Of a stretch of DNA of 64,000 nucleotides, positions 35,338-43,777 are shown piece by piece (the stretch's first letter is position 1; each line of letters starts with the position of its first letter). The translations under genes and the position numbers were made by a program. The notes under the pieces are model-generated. The model had not been told where the DNA came from, made no database searches, and saw only the letters and a program-made list of their open reading frames with translations. The stretch lies in assembly GCF_010671605.1 (NCBI RefSeq), contig NZ_JAABOO010000002.1, forward strand, positions 496,001 to 560,000, written 5' to 3'. The DNA comes from Leptobacterium flavescens. Lineage in GTDB: Bacteria; Bacteroidota; Bacteroidia; Flavobacteriales; Flavobacteriaceae.

Positions 35338-35943
35338 TTATTTTGAGTTCCCGATCAGGATCAGCAGGAATAGCTTGTCTTTTTCAAAGGCTTCCCTGAT
35401 CCTTTTATAGGCAGTGCACATATGATATTCTACCGTTTTGACCGAAATACTCAATCGTTCTGCGATTTCCTTATAACCGGCGCCGCTTATTTTATTCAGG
35501 CGGATCACCTCCCGGCATCTCGGGGGCAATGCGTCTATGACCGAGCGTAATTTAAGCATCCGCTTTTCCATAGATTCCGTATCCTCCTCCACCCTGTCCT
35601 GCAACGCTCGTTCCCACAATTCGTTCAGTAGTTTTTGTTTTCTTTTATCTTTTTTTACACTGTCTATATAGTTGTTGTAAGCAATGGCATACAGATAATG
35701 TTTTGGTGACCGACCCTCATCCAGCCTGTTCCTGTTTTCCCAAAGACGGATATAAGCCTGTTGTACGATATCTTCTGCCTGAGCCTGATTATTGTTATAA
35801 CTCATAATATAAGCCACAAGACGCTGGTAGTAACGTTCGAACAGATGTTTAAATGCGTATTTATTACCCTGTTTTAAGGCTTTTACCGCTTCAATTTCAG
35901 TGGTGATTTCCTTTGTTTGTTCTTTTGATCTGATGGAATACAT
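35338..35943 (-). CDS. ECF RNA polymerase sigma-70 factor of the glycan locus
   Basis: The 201-residue protein has sigma region 2 (LFERYYQRLVAYIMSY and AEDIVQQAYIRLWENR, about 38-75). Region 4 has a helix-turn-helix (PPRCREVIRLNKI and YKEIAERLSISVKTVEYHM, about 135-180). It is of the Bacteroidota family-1 type paired with FecR and SusC. It should direct transcription of susC and the genes behind it when the outer-membrane receptor binds ligand. The metallophosphoesterase gene ends 43 bases upstream on the same strand, so the sigma gene may be read from that transcript. Confidence 0.94.
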   Translation of the reverse strand: MYSIRSKEQTKEITTEIEAVKALKQGNKYAFKHLFERYYQRLVAYIMSYNNNQAQAEDIVQQAYIRLWENRNRLDEGRSPKHYLYAIAYNNYIDSVKKDKRKQKLLNELWERALQDRVEEDTESMEKRMLKLRSVIDALPPRCREVIRLNKISGAGYKEIAERLSISVKTVEYHMCTAYKRIREAFEKDKLFLLILIGNSK

Positions 35944-35986
35944 TTCCGTTGTTTTAATAGGGGTTAAACATTGTTATCAGGATGTA

Positions 35987-36931
35987 TCAGGTCCATTTAT
36001 AAGTGTGATAGGTACGTTTATAGGAGCCATCCGAAAAGAGGTCGATCACGGAAAAACCACAATGTGTCTTCTTCCAGCTTTCCGAATCCCACCATCTCCC
36101 GCTAACGGCTCCGCCACCCAGATAGTCAATCCCATCATAGCTTACCATATCCAGCAGATGAAGGTGTCCGCTTAAACAGAGCTTCACATTCTTTTTTTGA
36201 GTGAGTATATGCTGGATCTCCAGAGAATCGTTATGCATCAGGCAGGCAGGAAGTAACCAAAATGAGTTTTCTGATTTTGCCCAGTCAAAGACAGAAGCGG
36301 ACAGGATAGGAATATGGGAAATGATCATTACCGGCCTTGTTTCCGGGATCTCGGAGAGTTTTGACTTCAGCCATCTCTTTTGCTCACCGTCTATCTCGGC
36401 ATCATATAGCTCTCCCCTGACTTTCTGAACACTGTCTAAAATGATAAAGTGCCAGTCGTTTTTCCGAAAATCATAATAACGGCCGGGGATCTGAAGTTCA
36501 TCTATAGCCCATTGCTTTCCAAAGCAGCCCTTATCAGTTCTGTTACCGAAAACATCGTGATCTCCGATCGCATATTTTATGGGGAAAGGGATCTTTTCGG
36601 CAAGCTGGCTCCAAATGCCCCATTGCTTTTGAACTTCTGATCTTTCAGATGCCAGGGCATCGTAGATCACATCTCCGGTATGGATCATAAAATCAGGCTT
36701 AGGTTCCAGTGCCAGGAGCTTTTCTATAAACAACTCCATATGTTCCGGGCAGTTCCTTCCTTCAAAAACACGGGTATCGGTAATATGGATAAGCCTTAGT
36801 TTCTTTCTCTTTTTACCCTTTCTTCCCGTACTTCCTGAAACCGGCATAGGTCCGAACAGAGCACCCAAAGCCCCCATGGTTACTGTGGTACCTACCAATG
36901 TGAGTTTCTTTAAAAAATTTCTTCGCCCCAT
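35987..36931 (-). CDS. Exported calcineurin-like metallophosphoesterase
   Basis: The 314-residue protein starts MGRRNFLKKLTLVG followed by a hydrophobic stretch, an export signal with twin-arginine character. Motifs of the calcineurin-like fold are present in order: HITDT (motif I), HTGDVIYD (motif II), IGDHD where GNHD is usual (motif III), ISHIP and SGHLHL (last motif). Motif I lacks the usual His two residues after the Asp and motif III has Asp for Asn, so metal binding may differ from the family norm. Substrates could be phosphate esters, nucleotides or phosphorylated glycans. It is the first gene of the minus-strand block and ends 43 bases before the sigma factor. Confidence 0.82.
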   Translation of the reverse strand: MGRRNFLKKLTLVGTTVTMGALGALFGPMPVSGSTGRKGKKRKKLRLIHITDTRVFEGRNCPEHMELFIEKLLALEPKPDFMIHTGDVIYDALASERSEVQKQWGIWSQLAEKIPFPIKYAIGDHDVFGNRTDKGCFGKQWAIDELQIPGRYYDFRKNDWHFIILDSVQKVRGELYDAEIDGEQKRWLKSKLSEIPETRPVMIISHIPILSASVFDWAKSENSFWLLPACLMHNDSLEIQHILTQKKNVKLCLSGHLHLLDMVSYDGIDYLGGGAVSGRWWDSESWKKTHCGFSVIDLFSDGSYKRTYHTYKWT

Positions 36932-37153
36932 AGTTAAAACTGTAAAAGGGATTTGTTTATAAGGTTAAATTACAGTCTTAAGTGATCGATTTATTTTTTT
37001 TTCACGAACGAAGTTTTTTTTTCATGAAACGGAATCAAAAAATTGATTATCAGTTATTTACAAACAAGAATGTGTTTTGTATTTGCATGAAATAAGGAAG
37101 CAGGAAGTGGTGAATGTTAAGTGCTGAGTTTTGAATGTGTCTTTAGCTAAGAT

Positions 37154-37283
37154 CGAAATTCCAAATTCTAAGTTGCAAGTAAGTGAAAACAAAATTTGTC
37201 AATTCGAGTGATCCCAAGGGGATTGTATCGAGAATCAAATTTTGTGTTTACCCTTTATGACTGTTCTCGATACTTTTTCCTGC
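37154..37283 (-). repeat. Right copy of the inverted repeat flanking the glycan locus
   Basis: The reverse complement matches 15815-15946, very closely across the first 105 bases and more loosely beyond. The two copies enclose about 21.2 kb that contains exactly the metallophosphoesterase-to-MFS gene block. Confidence 0.85.
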
Positions 37284-37426
37284 AGATTTAACCCTTCCGT
37301 CTTTAACTGCGTTAAAGCCACCTTCCCTTAAATAAGGGAAGGAATTTTTTTAAGCAGGAGATATACAAAATTCCCCTCCTTTCAAAGGAGGGGTGCCTGC
37401 CCCTAGGTAGGCGGGGTGGTTCGTGT

Positions 37427-37478
37427 ACCCCTCTTGTTTTCTCCCCTCCAGGGGAGAACGAAATCCTCAAGGGGACAA
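37427..37478 (+). repeat. 52-bp direct repeat, first copy
   Basis: Begins ACCCCTCTTGTTTTCTCCCC and ends CTCAAGGGGACAA; identical by eye to 37678-37729. It contains the hairpin CTCCCCTCCAGGGGAG. Confidence 0.85.
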
Positions 37479-37569
37479 TGCTAATCACCAATTGCTAACA
37501 ACTAAAAACCAACAACCATCAACATACACCGAAGCCCAAGCGAAGGTGTAACAACCAGCAATGGAATTC

Positions 37570-37606
37570 CACCTCTCGACGAGCCTGTATCGAGCGCCCG
37601 CGTGCC
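37570..37606 (-). repeat. 37-bp repeat, inverted copy of 12439-12475
   Basis: Reverse complement matches 12439-12475 at every base compared. It lies between the two 52-bp direct repeats. Confidence 0.8.
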
Positions 37607-37677
37607 TCCATCCACCTCTCGACTGCGCTCAAGGTGACACTATTACTATTCAATCTTTGTATCCAGTATTAAAATAC

Positions 37678-37729
37678 ACCCCTCTTGTTTTCTCCCCTCC
37701 AGGGGAGAACGAAATCCTCAAGGGGACAA
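37678..37729 (+). repeat. 52-bp direct repeat, second copy
   Basis: Identical by eye to 37427-37478, 251 bases downstream of it. The related sequence at about 12328-12358 (opposite orientation) has the two ends of this unit joined without the internal hairpin. Confidence 0.85.
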
Positions 37730-37759
37730 GACTAATAGCTAACCGCTAATGGCTAATGG

Positions 37760-38938
37760 CTACAATTTTCTTCTTCTTAACTCCGCTTTGATAAGTGTAA
37801 GTTCTCTTCCGGTTTGTCCGGCAACAGAAGTATTCTCTTCCGCCCTTCTGATCAGGTAAGGGATCACCTCCTTTACGGGTCCGAAAGGAATAAGTTTTAC
37901 CGTATTGTATTTATTGAATGCCAGGTTATAGCTGATCTGATCGCTCATTCCGTATAATTGCCCGAACCATATTTTTTCGTGATCCTGAACGATTTGCCTT
38001 TCTTTCATCAGCTCCATGGCCAGGTAAGTACTGCTTTCGTTATGTGAGCCCACAAAAAGGGAGAAAGTATCCAGATGGTCCAGGATATAGGACAGCACCT
38101 TGTCGAAATTTACATCCGTAGCTTCCTTGCTCTCGCAAATAGGCGATCTATATCCCATTTCTTCCGCTCTTTCATTTTCCTTTTCCATATAGGCACCACG
38201 AACGATCTTGGCTCCTACTTTGATCCCCTTTTCTTTTCCAAGGGTCTGAAGGTGCTTTGTATATTCCAGCCTGTCCCAACGATAGCACTGGATAGTATTG
38301 TATACAATGGTATTCTCTTTATTATACCTGAGCATCATTTCTTCGGTCAGCCTATCGGCTGCATCCTGCATCCAGCTCTCTTCGGCATCTATCAATACAG
38401 GTATATTTTTGTCATGAGCATTTTTACAGATCGCATCAAACCTGTTCTCTATACGTTTCCACTCTGCTGTTTCTGCGGATGACAATTCCTTGCCTTCGGA
38501 AACTTTCTGCCAAAGGGCAAAACGTCCCAGAGCTGTCGGCTTAAGCGAAGCAAAGGGAATTCCGTTATGGCTATCGGCAAAATCGATCAAAGCGATCTTC
38601 TTGCGCATGGCATTATCAAAATCTTCCTCATCTTCTTTTCCTTCCACAGAATAATCCAATAAGGACATAACACCTTTTTCACTTAACTGATTAATGATCG
38701 GAAGGCAATCATCTTCGGTAACTCCACCACAGAACTGCTTAAAAATGGTATTCTTAATAAGTCCTTTAACAGGGAGTCCTATCTTAAGTGAAAAATTAGT
38801 CAGGGAAGTTCCAAGTCTTACCATGGCAGGCTTTGCCATCATACTGAATAAAAAATGTGCTTTTTTTAAATCCGAATTCGATTTAAGCGCAAAAGCGATT
38901 TCGGTGTTCTCAAAAATTTTCTCCATTGAAGTATTCAA
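37760..38938 (-). CDS. Proline dehydrogenase
   Basis: The 392-residue protein is a stand-alone PRODH with an FAD-binding TIM barrel. Key segments are SLKPTALGRF, VLIDAEESW, KVGAKIVRGAYMEKE, LFVGSHNESS and the C-terminal RRAEENTSVAGQTGREL, whose two Arg bind the proline carboxylate. It oxidises L-proline to pyrroline-5-carboxylate and passes electrons to quinone. The pyrroline-5-carboxylate dehydrogenase partner is not in the window. It is divergent from aroB with an 87-base gap. No terminator is visible before the repeat region behind it. Confidence 0.94.
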   Translation of the reverse strand: MNTSMEKIFENTEIAFALKSNSDLKKAHFLFSMMAKPAMVRLGTSLTNFSLKIGLPVKGLIKNTIFKQFCGGVTEDDCLPIINQLSEKGVMSLLDYSVEGKEDEEDFDNAMRKKIALIDFADSHNGIPFASLKPTALGRFALWQKVSEGKELSSAETAEWKRIENRFDAICKNAHDKNIPVLIDAEESWMQDAADRLTEEMMLRYNKENTIVYNTIQCYRWDRLEYTKHLQTLGKEKGIKVGAKIVRGAYMEKENERAEEMGYRSPICESKEATDVNFDKVLSYILDHLDTFSLFVGSHNESSTYLAMELMKERQIVQDHEKIWFGQLYGMSDQISYNLAFNKYNTVKLIPFGPVKEVIPYLIRRAEENTSVAGQTGRELTLIKAELRRRKL

Positions 38939-39025
38939 AAATGTGTGTAAATATAGTTATTGAAATGATATTTTTTCATGAAAATCCCTTTATTTTGTTC
39001 TTTCATTTTTAAGTAATATCAGACG

Positions 39026-40096
39026 ATGCTCTCAACAATAGATTCTGCGGGATGTCCGGTTCATTTTAACGAGACGGCCTATCAACAATTAAACGCTCAC
39101 CTGGATGAAAAAAAGTATTCCAAACTCTTTCTCCTGGTCGATCAGAACACCCATGAACATTGCCTTTCCGCCTTTTTTAATGCTATAGGAACCGACAGGA
39201 CTTTTGAGATCATTGAAATTGAAGCCGGAGAGGAACACAAGAATATACACACCTGTGCCGGAGTCTGGGAAACCCTTTCGGAACTCGGAGCCGACAGGAA
39301 GAGTTTACTTATCAACCTCGGAGGTGGTGTAGTGACCGATCTGGGCGGATTTGTAGCCTCTACTTTTATGAGGGGGATCAGTTTTATCAATATTCCCACT
39401 TCCCTCCTTTCTATGGTCGATGCATCCGTTGGCGGAAAGACGGGAGTAGATCTCGGGCCGTTAAAAAACCAGGTCGGGGTCATCCGACTTCCGGAAATGG
39501 TACTGATAGATACAGCCTACCTGGCTACCCTTCCTCCTAACCAGATGCGAAGCGGGTTGGCGGAGATGTTGAAACATGGACTCATCTATTCGGAATCGCA
39601 TTGGGATTCATTACAGGACCTGTCCAAACTCAACCTGAACGATCTGGATGCTCTTATCCACGAATCCATAGGTATAAAGAATGAAGTGGTTATATCCGAT
39701 CCGACTGAAAAGGGTCTGAGAAAGATCCTTAACTTCGGCCATACCCTGGGGCATGCCATAGAATCATATCTTCTTCAAAGTGAAACAAGGGAAGCTATCC
39801 TTCACGGAGAGGCTATTGCCATCGGGATGATCCTGGAAGTCTATATTTCTTCGAAACTGGCAGATTTTCCGGAAGCAAAAGTAGATGCTGTTAAGGAAAG
39901 TATGCTTTCGTATTTTGAGAAGGTTGAATTTAATGAGCAGGATATTCAGGAGATCATTGAGCTGTTGAAATTCGATAAGAAAAACTCCCATGGCAATATT
40001 AACTTCGTGCTTCTGGAGGATATTGCCAAAACGAGGATCGACTGTAAAGTTCCTAATGAAAATATCCTGAAGGCTTTTGAGTATTATTCTACTTAA
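39026..40096 (+). CDS. aroB: 3-dehydroquinate synthase
   Basis: The 356-residue protein has the AroB signatures: NAD-binding GGGVVTDLGGF (about 91-101), PTSLLSMVDASVGGKTGVD (about 120-138) and the zinc-binding LNFGHTLGHAIE (about 232-243). It converts DAHP to 3-dehydroquinate, the second step of the shikimate pathway to aromatic amino acids. No other shikimate gene is adjacent. The gene is divergent from proline dehydrogenase. Confidence 0.96.
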   Translation: MLSTIDSAGCPVHFNETAYQQLNAHLDEKKYSKLFLLVDQNTHEHCLSAFFNAIGTDRTFEIIEIEAGEEHKNIHTCAGVWETLSELGADRKSLLINLGGGVVTDLGGFVASTFMRGISFINIPTSLLSMVDASVGGKTGVDLGPLKNQVGVIRLPEMVLIDTAYLATLPPNQMRSGLAEMLKHGLIYSESHWDSLQDLSKLNLNDLDALIHESIGIKNEVVISDPTEKGLRKILNFGHTLGHAIESYLLQSETREAILHGEAIAIGMILEVYISSKLADFPEAKVDAVKESMLSYFEKVEFNEQDIQEIIELLKFDKKNSHGNINFVLLEDIAKTRIDCKVPNENILKAFEYYST

Positions 40097-40274
40097 ATAT
40101 ATTTTTAAAACATATTGTTACATCCTTATTTAGCGTAGTTATATCTTTCGTGTTTCTGTGCGTTTCTTGTCGTTTTTTTATAATAAACAAGCACATTTTT
40201 GTTGAATAAAAAATATCGGAATTTAAAATTTTTGATATACATTTAACTAACCGAACAACGCACAACTCGCAACT

Positions 40275-40556
40275 ATGAAACGCATTATTGTTGATTACAA
40301 AAAACTAACCAAAGAAATACTGACCATGCTGGTTGACAAGTATCCGGACGGTTACGGAGACAACGATATCATTACTTTTAAAAATGCAAGTAATGAGACT
40401 ATTGAAGCCGTAGAAGTAAAGACAAGTGATACTATTTACCTGGTAAAGGTCAGTACTAAACTCGCCAGCTCTATGGAGAGTTTCTTTGATGACGAAGATG
40501 ATTTTAAGCCGGCAGGCGAAGAAATTCAGATGCCGGAAAAAGACAAGGAAGAATAA
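40275..40556 (+). CDS. Conserved small acidic protein, function unknown
   Basis: The 93-residue protein has a basic N-terminus (MKRIIVDYKKLTKEIL), a small mixed alpha/beta core and an acidic tail (about 70-93, DDEDDF...KDKEE). No signal peptide or membrane helix is seen. I recognise it only as a small protein of a type conserved in flavobacteria and assign no function. It has its own intergenic region of 178 bases upstream and a strong terminator immediately after the stop, which supports it as a real gene. Confidence 0.75.
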   Translation: MKRIIVDYKKLTKEILTMLVDKYPDGYGDNDIITFKNASNETIEAVEVKTSDTIYLVKVSTKLASSMESFFDDEDDFKPAGEEIQMPEKDKEE

Positions 40557-40585
40557 AAAAGGAAGCTGTTTAGCTTCCTTTTTTA
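40555..40585. terminator. Bidirectional terminator between the small acidic protein and DinB
   Basis: AAAAAAGGAAGC / GCTTCCTTTTTT is a perfect 12-bp inverted repeat with loop TGTTTA. A and T runs on both sides allow it to serve the convergent genes on both strands. Confidence 0.88.
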
Positions 40586-41104
40586 TTAATCGAGATAACG
40601 TTCTCTTATTATTTTCATATGATGGCGAACATGCCCGCTAAGTACAAATCCCAGTGCTCTGACCGACATATAGCTTTGGTTGGCCGTTCCCTTCTGAAGG
40701 AGGGTATCCTCGCTAAAAGATCCGAATAGATTTAAGGAACTCGATCGTACCGCTTTAAACTCCTCCAGAATGTCCTTTTTGGTTCGTTTTTCTGCATTTG
40801 AGTATTTCACGTAATCGTCCTGTTCAAAACCCGGAAGATCTGTCATGTCCTTTCGCGCAAAACGCAGGGCGCGATACTGAAAAACACGTTCCGCATCAAT
40901 TAAATGCAAAAGGATCTCGGCAACAGTCCATTTTCCTTCCGCATAGGAGTAGCTCATTTTTTCCCGGGGAAGATCAATGATCAACTCTTCAAGCTCGGTT
41001 GCACTGGAACTTAAAGCTTCCATTAGTTCGGCATCTCCGAGGATCTCCATATACGGGCTGTAATACGGATGATATTCATCCGCTTTTAATTCTGTTCTTT
41101 TCAT
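40586..41104 (-). CDS. DinB-family metal-binding protein
   Basis: The 172-residue protein is a DinB-like four-helix bundle. The metal-binding histidines appear as LLHLIDAERVF (about residues 66-76) and HVRHHMKII (about 157-165). Family members include thiol transferases and metal-dependent hydrolases; the reaction of this member is not apparent. It follows ppc by 11 bases, so it is probably co-transcribed with PEP carboxylase. Confidence 0.88.
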   Translation of the reverse strand: MKRTELKADEYHPYYSPYMEILGDAELMEALSSSATELEELIIDLPREKMSYSYAEGKWTVAEILLHLIDAERVFQYRALRFARKDMTDLPGFEQDDYVKYSNAEKRTKKDILEEFKAVRSSSLNLFGSFSEDTLLQKGTANQSYMSVRALGFVLSGHVRHHMKIIRERYLD

Positions 41105-41115
41105 ATTTTTTTTAT

Positions 41116-43698
41116 TTAAGCTGAGTTTCTGCTGGCATTAATATTTCCAAATAAGGAACGGGTCACCATTTTCTCATATACTTCCAGTAAGTCTGCATTC
41201 GCTTTACCGCCCTTCTGCAACTGCTGTATTTCCCTAAGCGCATACTGCTGGATAGTAAGCAATGGCAGTACGATCTTTTCCCTTACCTGGATGGAAGCCC
41301 TCATAGACCTGGTATCTTCCATTAGTTCTTTATAGCCTGTTACCTTAAGGATCATGTTCCTGCTTCGTTCGTACTCTCCGTGGATAATATTCCAGAATTC
41401 CCCGAACTCCTCATCCTCTTTCATATAGGCAGTGAGCTTAAAGAAAGATTTGGTAAGACTCATCATACTGTTTTCCAACAGCGTTCTGAAAAAGGCAGAA
41501 TTTTTATAGAGCGAGATCACTTTATCCAGCTCTCCTTTCTTATCAAACTCCTCTATTGCGATTCCCACTCCGTAAAAACCGGGAACGTTCTGTTTTAACT
41601 GACTCCAGCTACCCACGAATGGGATAGCCCTGAGATCTGAAAAGACCAGTTCACTGGATTTTCCCCTTTTGGAAGGGCGGCTACCAATATTGGCCTTGGC
41701 ATAATATTTAAGGGTGCTCATCCTTTCCAGATATGGAAGGAATTTAGGATGTCCCTTAAAATCGGTATAGGCCTGATAGCTGATCTCTGCCAACTGCTGC
41801 ATAGTAGCCCTGTCTTCTTTCTTCAACAAGTTCTCTTCATCTGCAAAGACCTCATTGGCAATTCCGGAACTGAGTATCTGTTCCAGGTTATACTGACAGG
41901 ATTCCCGTGTTCCGAAATTAGAACTGATGGTCTGTCCCTGAACGGTGATCTGTATTTCTTCATCTTCAATGGTTGGCCCGAGGGAAGCATAGAATTGGTG
42001 TGTCTTTCCTCCTCCTCTTGCCGGCGGACCTCCCCTACCGTCGAAGAAAACTACTTTTATGTCATACTTCCTGGATACTTCGGTAAGCACTTCTTTGGCT
42101 TTAAAGATACTCCAGTTCGCCATCAGATATCCACCGTCTTTAGTACCGTCTGAAAATCCGAGCATTATGGTCTGTTTATTCCCTCTTGCCTTTAAGTGAG
42201 CAGCGTATGCTTTATTGGTATACAGGCCTTCCATTACCTTTCCGGCCACCTGAAGGTCATCTACCGTTTCAAAAAGTGGGATAATATCTACTGTCGGGCT
42301 TTTCCAGTCGCAAAGCTTTACCATGGCAAAGGCTTCCATGACATTCAGCATGCTTTGGTTATTACTTATAATATAACGGTTAGCCCCGGCCTCTCCGTTC
42401 TGTTTCTGGATCTCCTTAATGGCATAGATAGATTCGAGTGTACGCCTGGTGATCTCATCTTTAAAGAGTTCGGGATTGAGTTTACCTCCTACTTTCCCCA
42501 GTATTTTTATCTGCTCTTCTTCTGTGAGTTTATTGTAATCTGCAGGGAAGATATCCAATCCCAGTTCCAGCGTTGTATCTACAATATTGGTCAGTACATT
42601 GTGATGCACCCTGGAATCCTGACGAATATCCAGGCAGGCAAAGTAAAGCCCGAATATCTTTACTTTATTGATCATATCGTTGATCTCATCTACAAAGAGA
42701 GATTGATGCTTTTCTACCAGGATGGCCCTGATCTTATTCAGATCTGACAGTAATTCCTGCTGACTTATATCACCGCCGCCATCGTTAAGGATCTCATCGT
42801 ACAGTCTCGACTCTATGGAAGTGATAAGCTTATCAGCTTCATCGAAGGTGATCCTTCTCTTGAGTTTCCTGATATCCCTGTAGTAGTTCTTAATAATGGT
42901 AGACCTCAGTCTCCTGGCTACCTGCAGGGTAATATCTGTGGTCACAAAAGGGTTTCCATCCCTGTCTCCTCCGGGCCAGAAGCCCAGGTTCACCACCTGG
43001 TTGTTCAGTTCTATATCTTCGAAAACGGTATTTTGCAGATAGTTGAATATCTTGCTTACCGCATGGTAAAATACATTTTCAAGATACCATATCAGGCTGA
43101 CCGCCTCATCATAGGGAGTGGGTTTTTCTTTTTTGAAAAATGGGGTTTTCCCCAGCTGAGCCATCAGTTTCTTGATCATAGACAGATCCCTCTCTTCAAT
43201 GGCATTGGCCAGATCGGTAATAATTCCAAGGACTGATCCCGGATAAAACTGTGTCGGATGGGCCGTCAGTACCGGGCGTACCTTAAAACGTTCCAAATAC
43301 TGCTGGAGTTCTTTGATCTTGTTTTTAGCTTCTGCTTCTTCCTTTACACTTCGGAGGGTTCCCCTTCCGTCCATATTATTGACTACCGGAAAAGCCGCGT
43401 CTTCTATAGCGTCAAACAACACCACCTGGCGTTCTATATATTGAATAAACTTGAACAGCAGATCTATTTTGGCCTCCTCATCCCCGCCGTTACCATACTT
43501 GGAAAAGAACCTGTCTACGATCTGGGTAGGGTTCTGATTTTTTTCATATCCTTTTTCACAGATCTCACTGAACAGCGGTAATAAAACTCCGGTATTGACA
43601 ATGTCATCAAAAGGAAGTGTTATAAAAATACTGTTATAAATCTGGTATCGGGAAAGTACATTTTCATTAAATCGGTCTATTTTTGGTTTTCTTGGCAT
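41116..43698 (-). CDS. ppc: Phosphoenolpyruvate carboxylase
   Basis: The 860-residue protein has the PEPC hallmarks: the catalytic His in LTAHPTQF near residue 147, WPGGDRDGNPFVT near 240, the flexible loop FFDGRGGPPARGGG near 560 and the later GSRPSKR and AIPFVGSWSQ segments. It adds bicarbonate to PEP to give oxaloacetate and refills the TCA cycle. It is somewhat shorter than the E. coli enzyme (883) but lacks no core motif. It is transcribed before the DinB gene and lies after the lrp terminator. Confidence 0.96.
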   Translation of the reverse strand: MPRKPKIDRFNENVLSRYQIYNSIFITLPFDDIVNTGVLLPLFSEICEKGYEKNQNPTQIVDRFFSKYGNGGDEEAKIDLLFKFIQYIERQVVLFDAIEDAAFPVVNNMDGRGTLRSVKEEAEAKNKIKELQQYLERFKVRPVLTAHPTQFYPGSVLGIITDLANAIEERDLSMIKKLMAQLGKTPFFKKEKPTPYDEAVSLIWYLENVFYHAVSKIFNYLQNTVFEDIELNNQVVNLGFWPGGDRDGNPFVTTDITLQVARRLRSTIIKNYYRDIRKLKRRITFDEADKLITSIESRLYDEILNDGGGDISQQELLSDLNKIRAILVEKHQSLFVDEINDMINKVKIFGLYFACLDIRQDSRVHHNVLTNIVDTTLELGLDIFPADYNKLTEEEQIKILGKVGGKLNPELFKDEITRRTLESIYAIKEIQKQNGEAGANRYIISNNQSMLNVMEAFAMVKLCDWKSPTVDIIPLFETVDDLQVAGKVMEGLYTNKAYAAHLKARGNKQTIMLGFSDGTKDGGYLMANWSIFKAKEVLTEVSRKYDIKVVFFDGRGGPPARGGGKTHQFYASLGPTIEDEEIQITVQGQTISSNFGTRESCQYNLEQILSSGIANEVFADEENLLKKEDRATMQQLAEISYQAYTDFKGHPKFLPYLERMSTLKYYAKANIGSRPSKRGKSSELVFSDLRAIPFVGSWSQLKQNVPGFYGVGIAIEEFDKKGELDKVISLYKNSAFFRTLLENSMMSLTKSFFKLTAYMKEDEEFGEFWNIIHGEYERSRNMILKVTGYKELMEDTRSMRASIQVREKIVLPLLTIQQYALREIQQLQKGGKANADLLEVYEKMVTRSLFGNINASRNSA

Positions 43699-43714
43699 AG
43701 CTTGTTTATTAAAT

Positions 43715-43752
43715 CAAAAAACCCTTTCAACGAAAAACTTTGAAAGGGTTTA
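43715..43752 (-). terminator. Rho-independent terminator of the Lrp-family gene
   Basis: A 12-bp perfect stem (AAACCCTTTCAA with TTGAAAGGGTTT, loop of 9) lies just after the Lrp stop codon. On the minus strand it is followed by TTTTGATTT. Confidence 0.85.
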
Positions 43753-43777
43753 AATAAATTTTTATTCTTACCACCCT

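Larger units (their letters stand above)
36932..37759. repeat. Gene-free 828-bp mosaic of dispersed repeat modules
   Basis: No convincing gene; the short plus-strand frame at 37561-37749 is built from repeat sequence. The stretch contains the right inverted copy at 37154-37283 and a hairpin CCTTCCCTTAAATAAGGGAAGG near 37322. A GAGGGG-rich segment follows, then two copies of a 52-bp repeat (37427-37478 and 37678-37729). Between them lie an ACACC...GGTGT hairpin near 37526-37550 and the 37-bp repeat at 37570-37606. It forms the right boundary of the glycan locus. Confidence 0.72.

Noticed and set aside
35180-35410. 76-codon plus-strand frame between the sigma and FecR genes
   Set aside because: It overlaps the sigma gene antisense, resembles no family and has no convincing start signal.
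15815-37283. Composite transposon framed by inverted repeats
   Set aside because: There is no transposase or integrase between or near the repeats and no visible target duplication; only a repeat-framed segment is supported.
37561-37749. 62-codon plus-strand frame in the repeat region
   Set aside because: It is made of dispersed repeat sequence, including the 37-bp and 52-bp units, and has no protein-like character.
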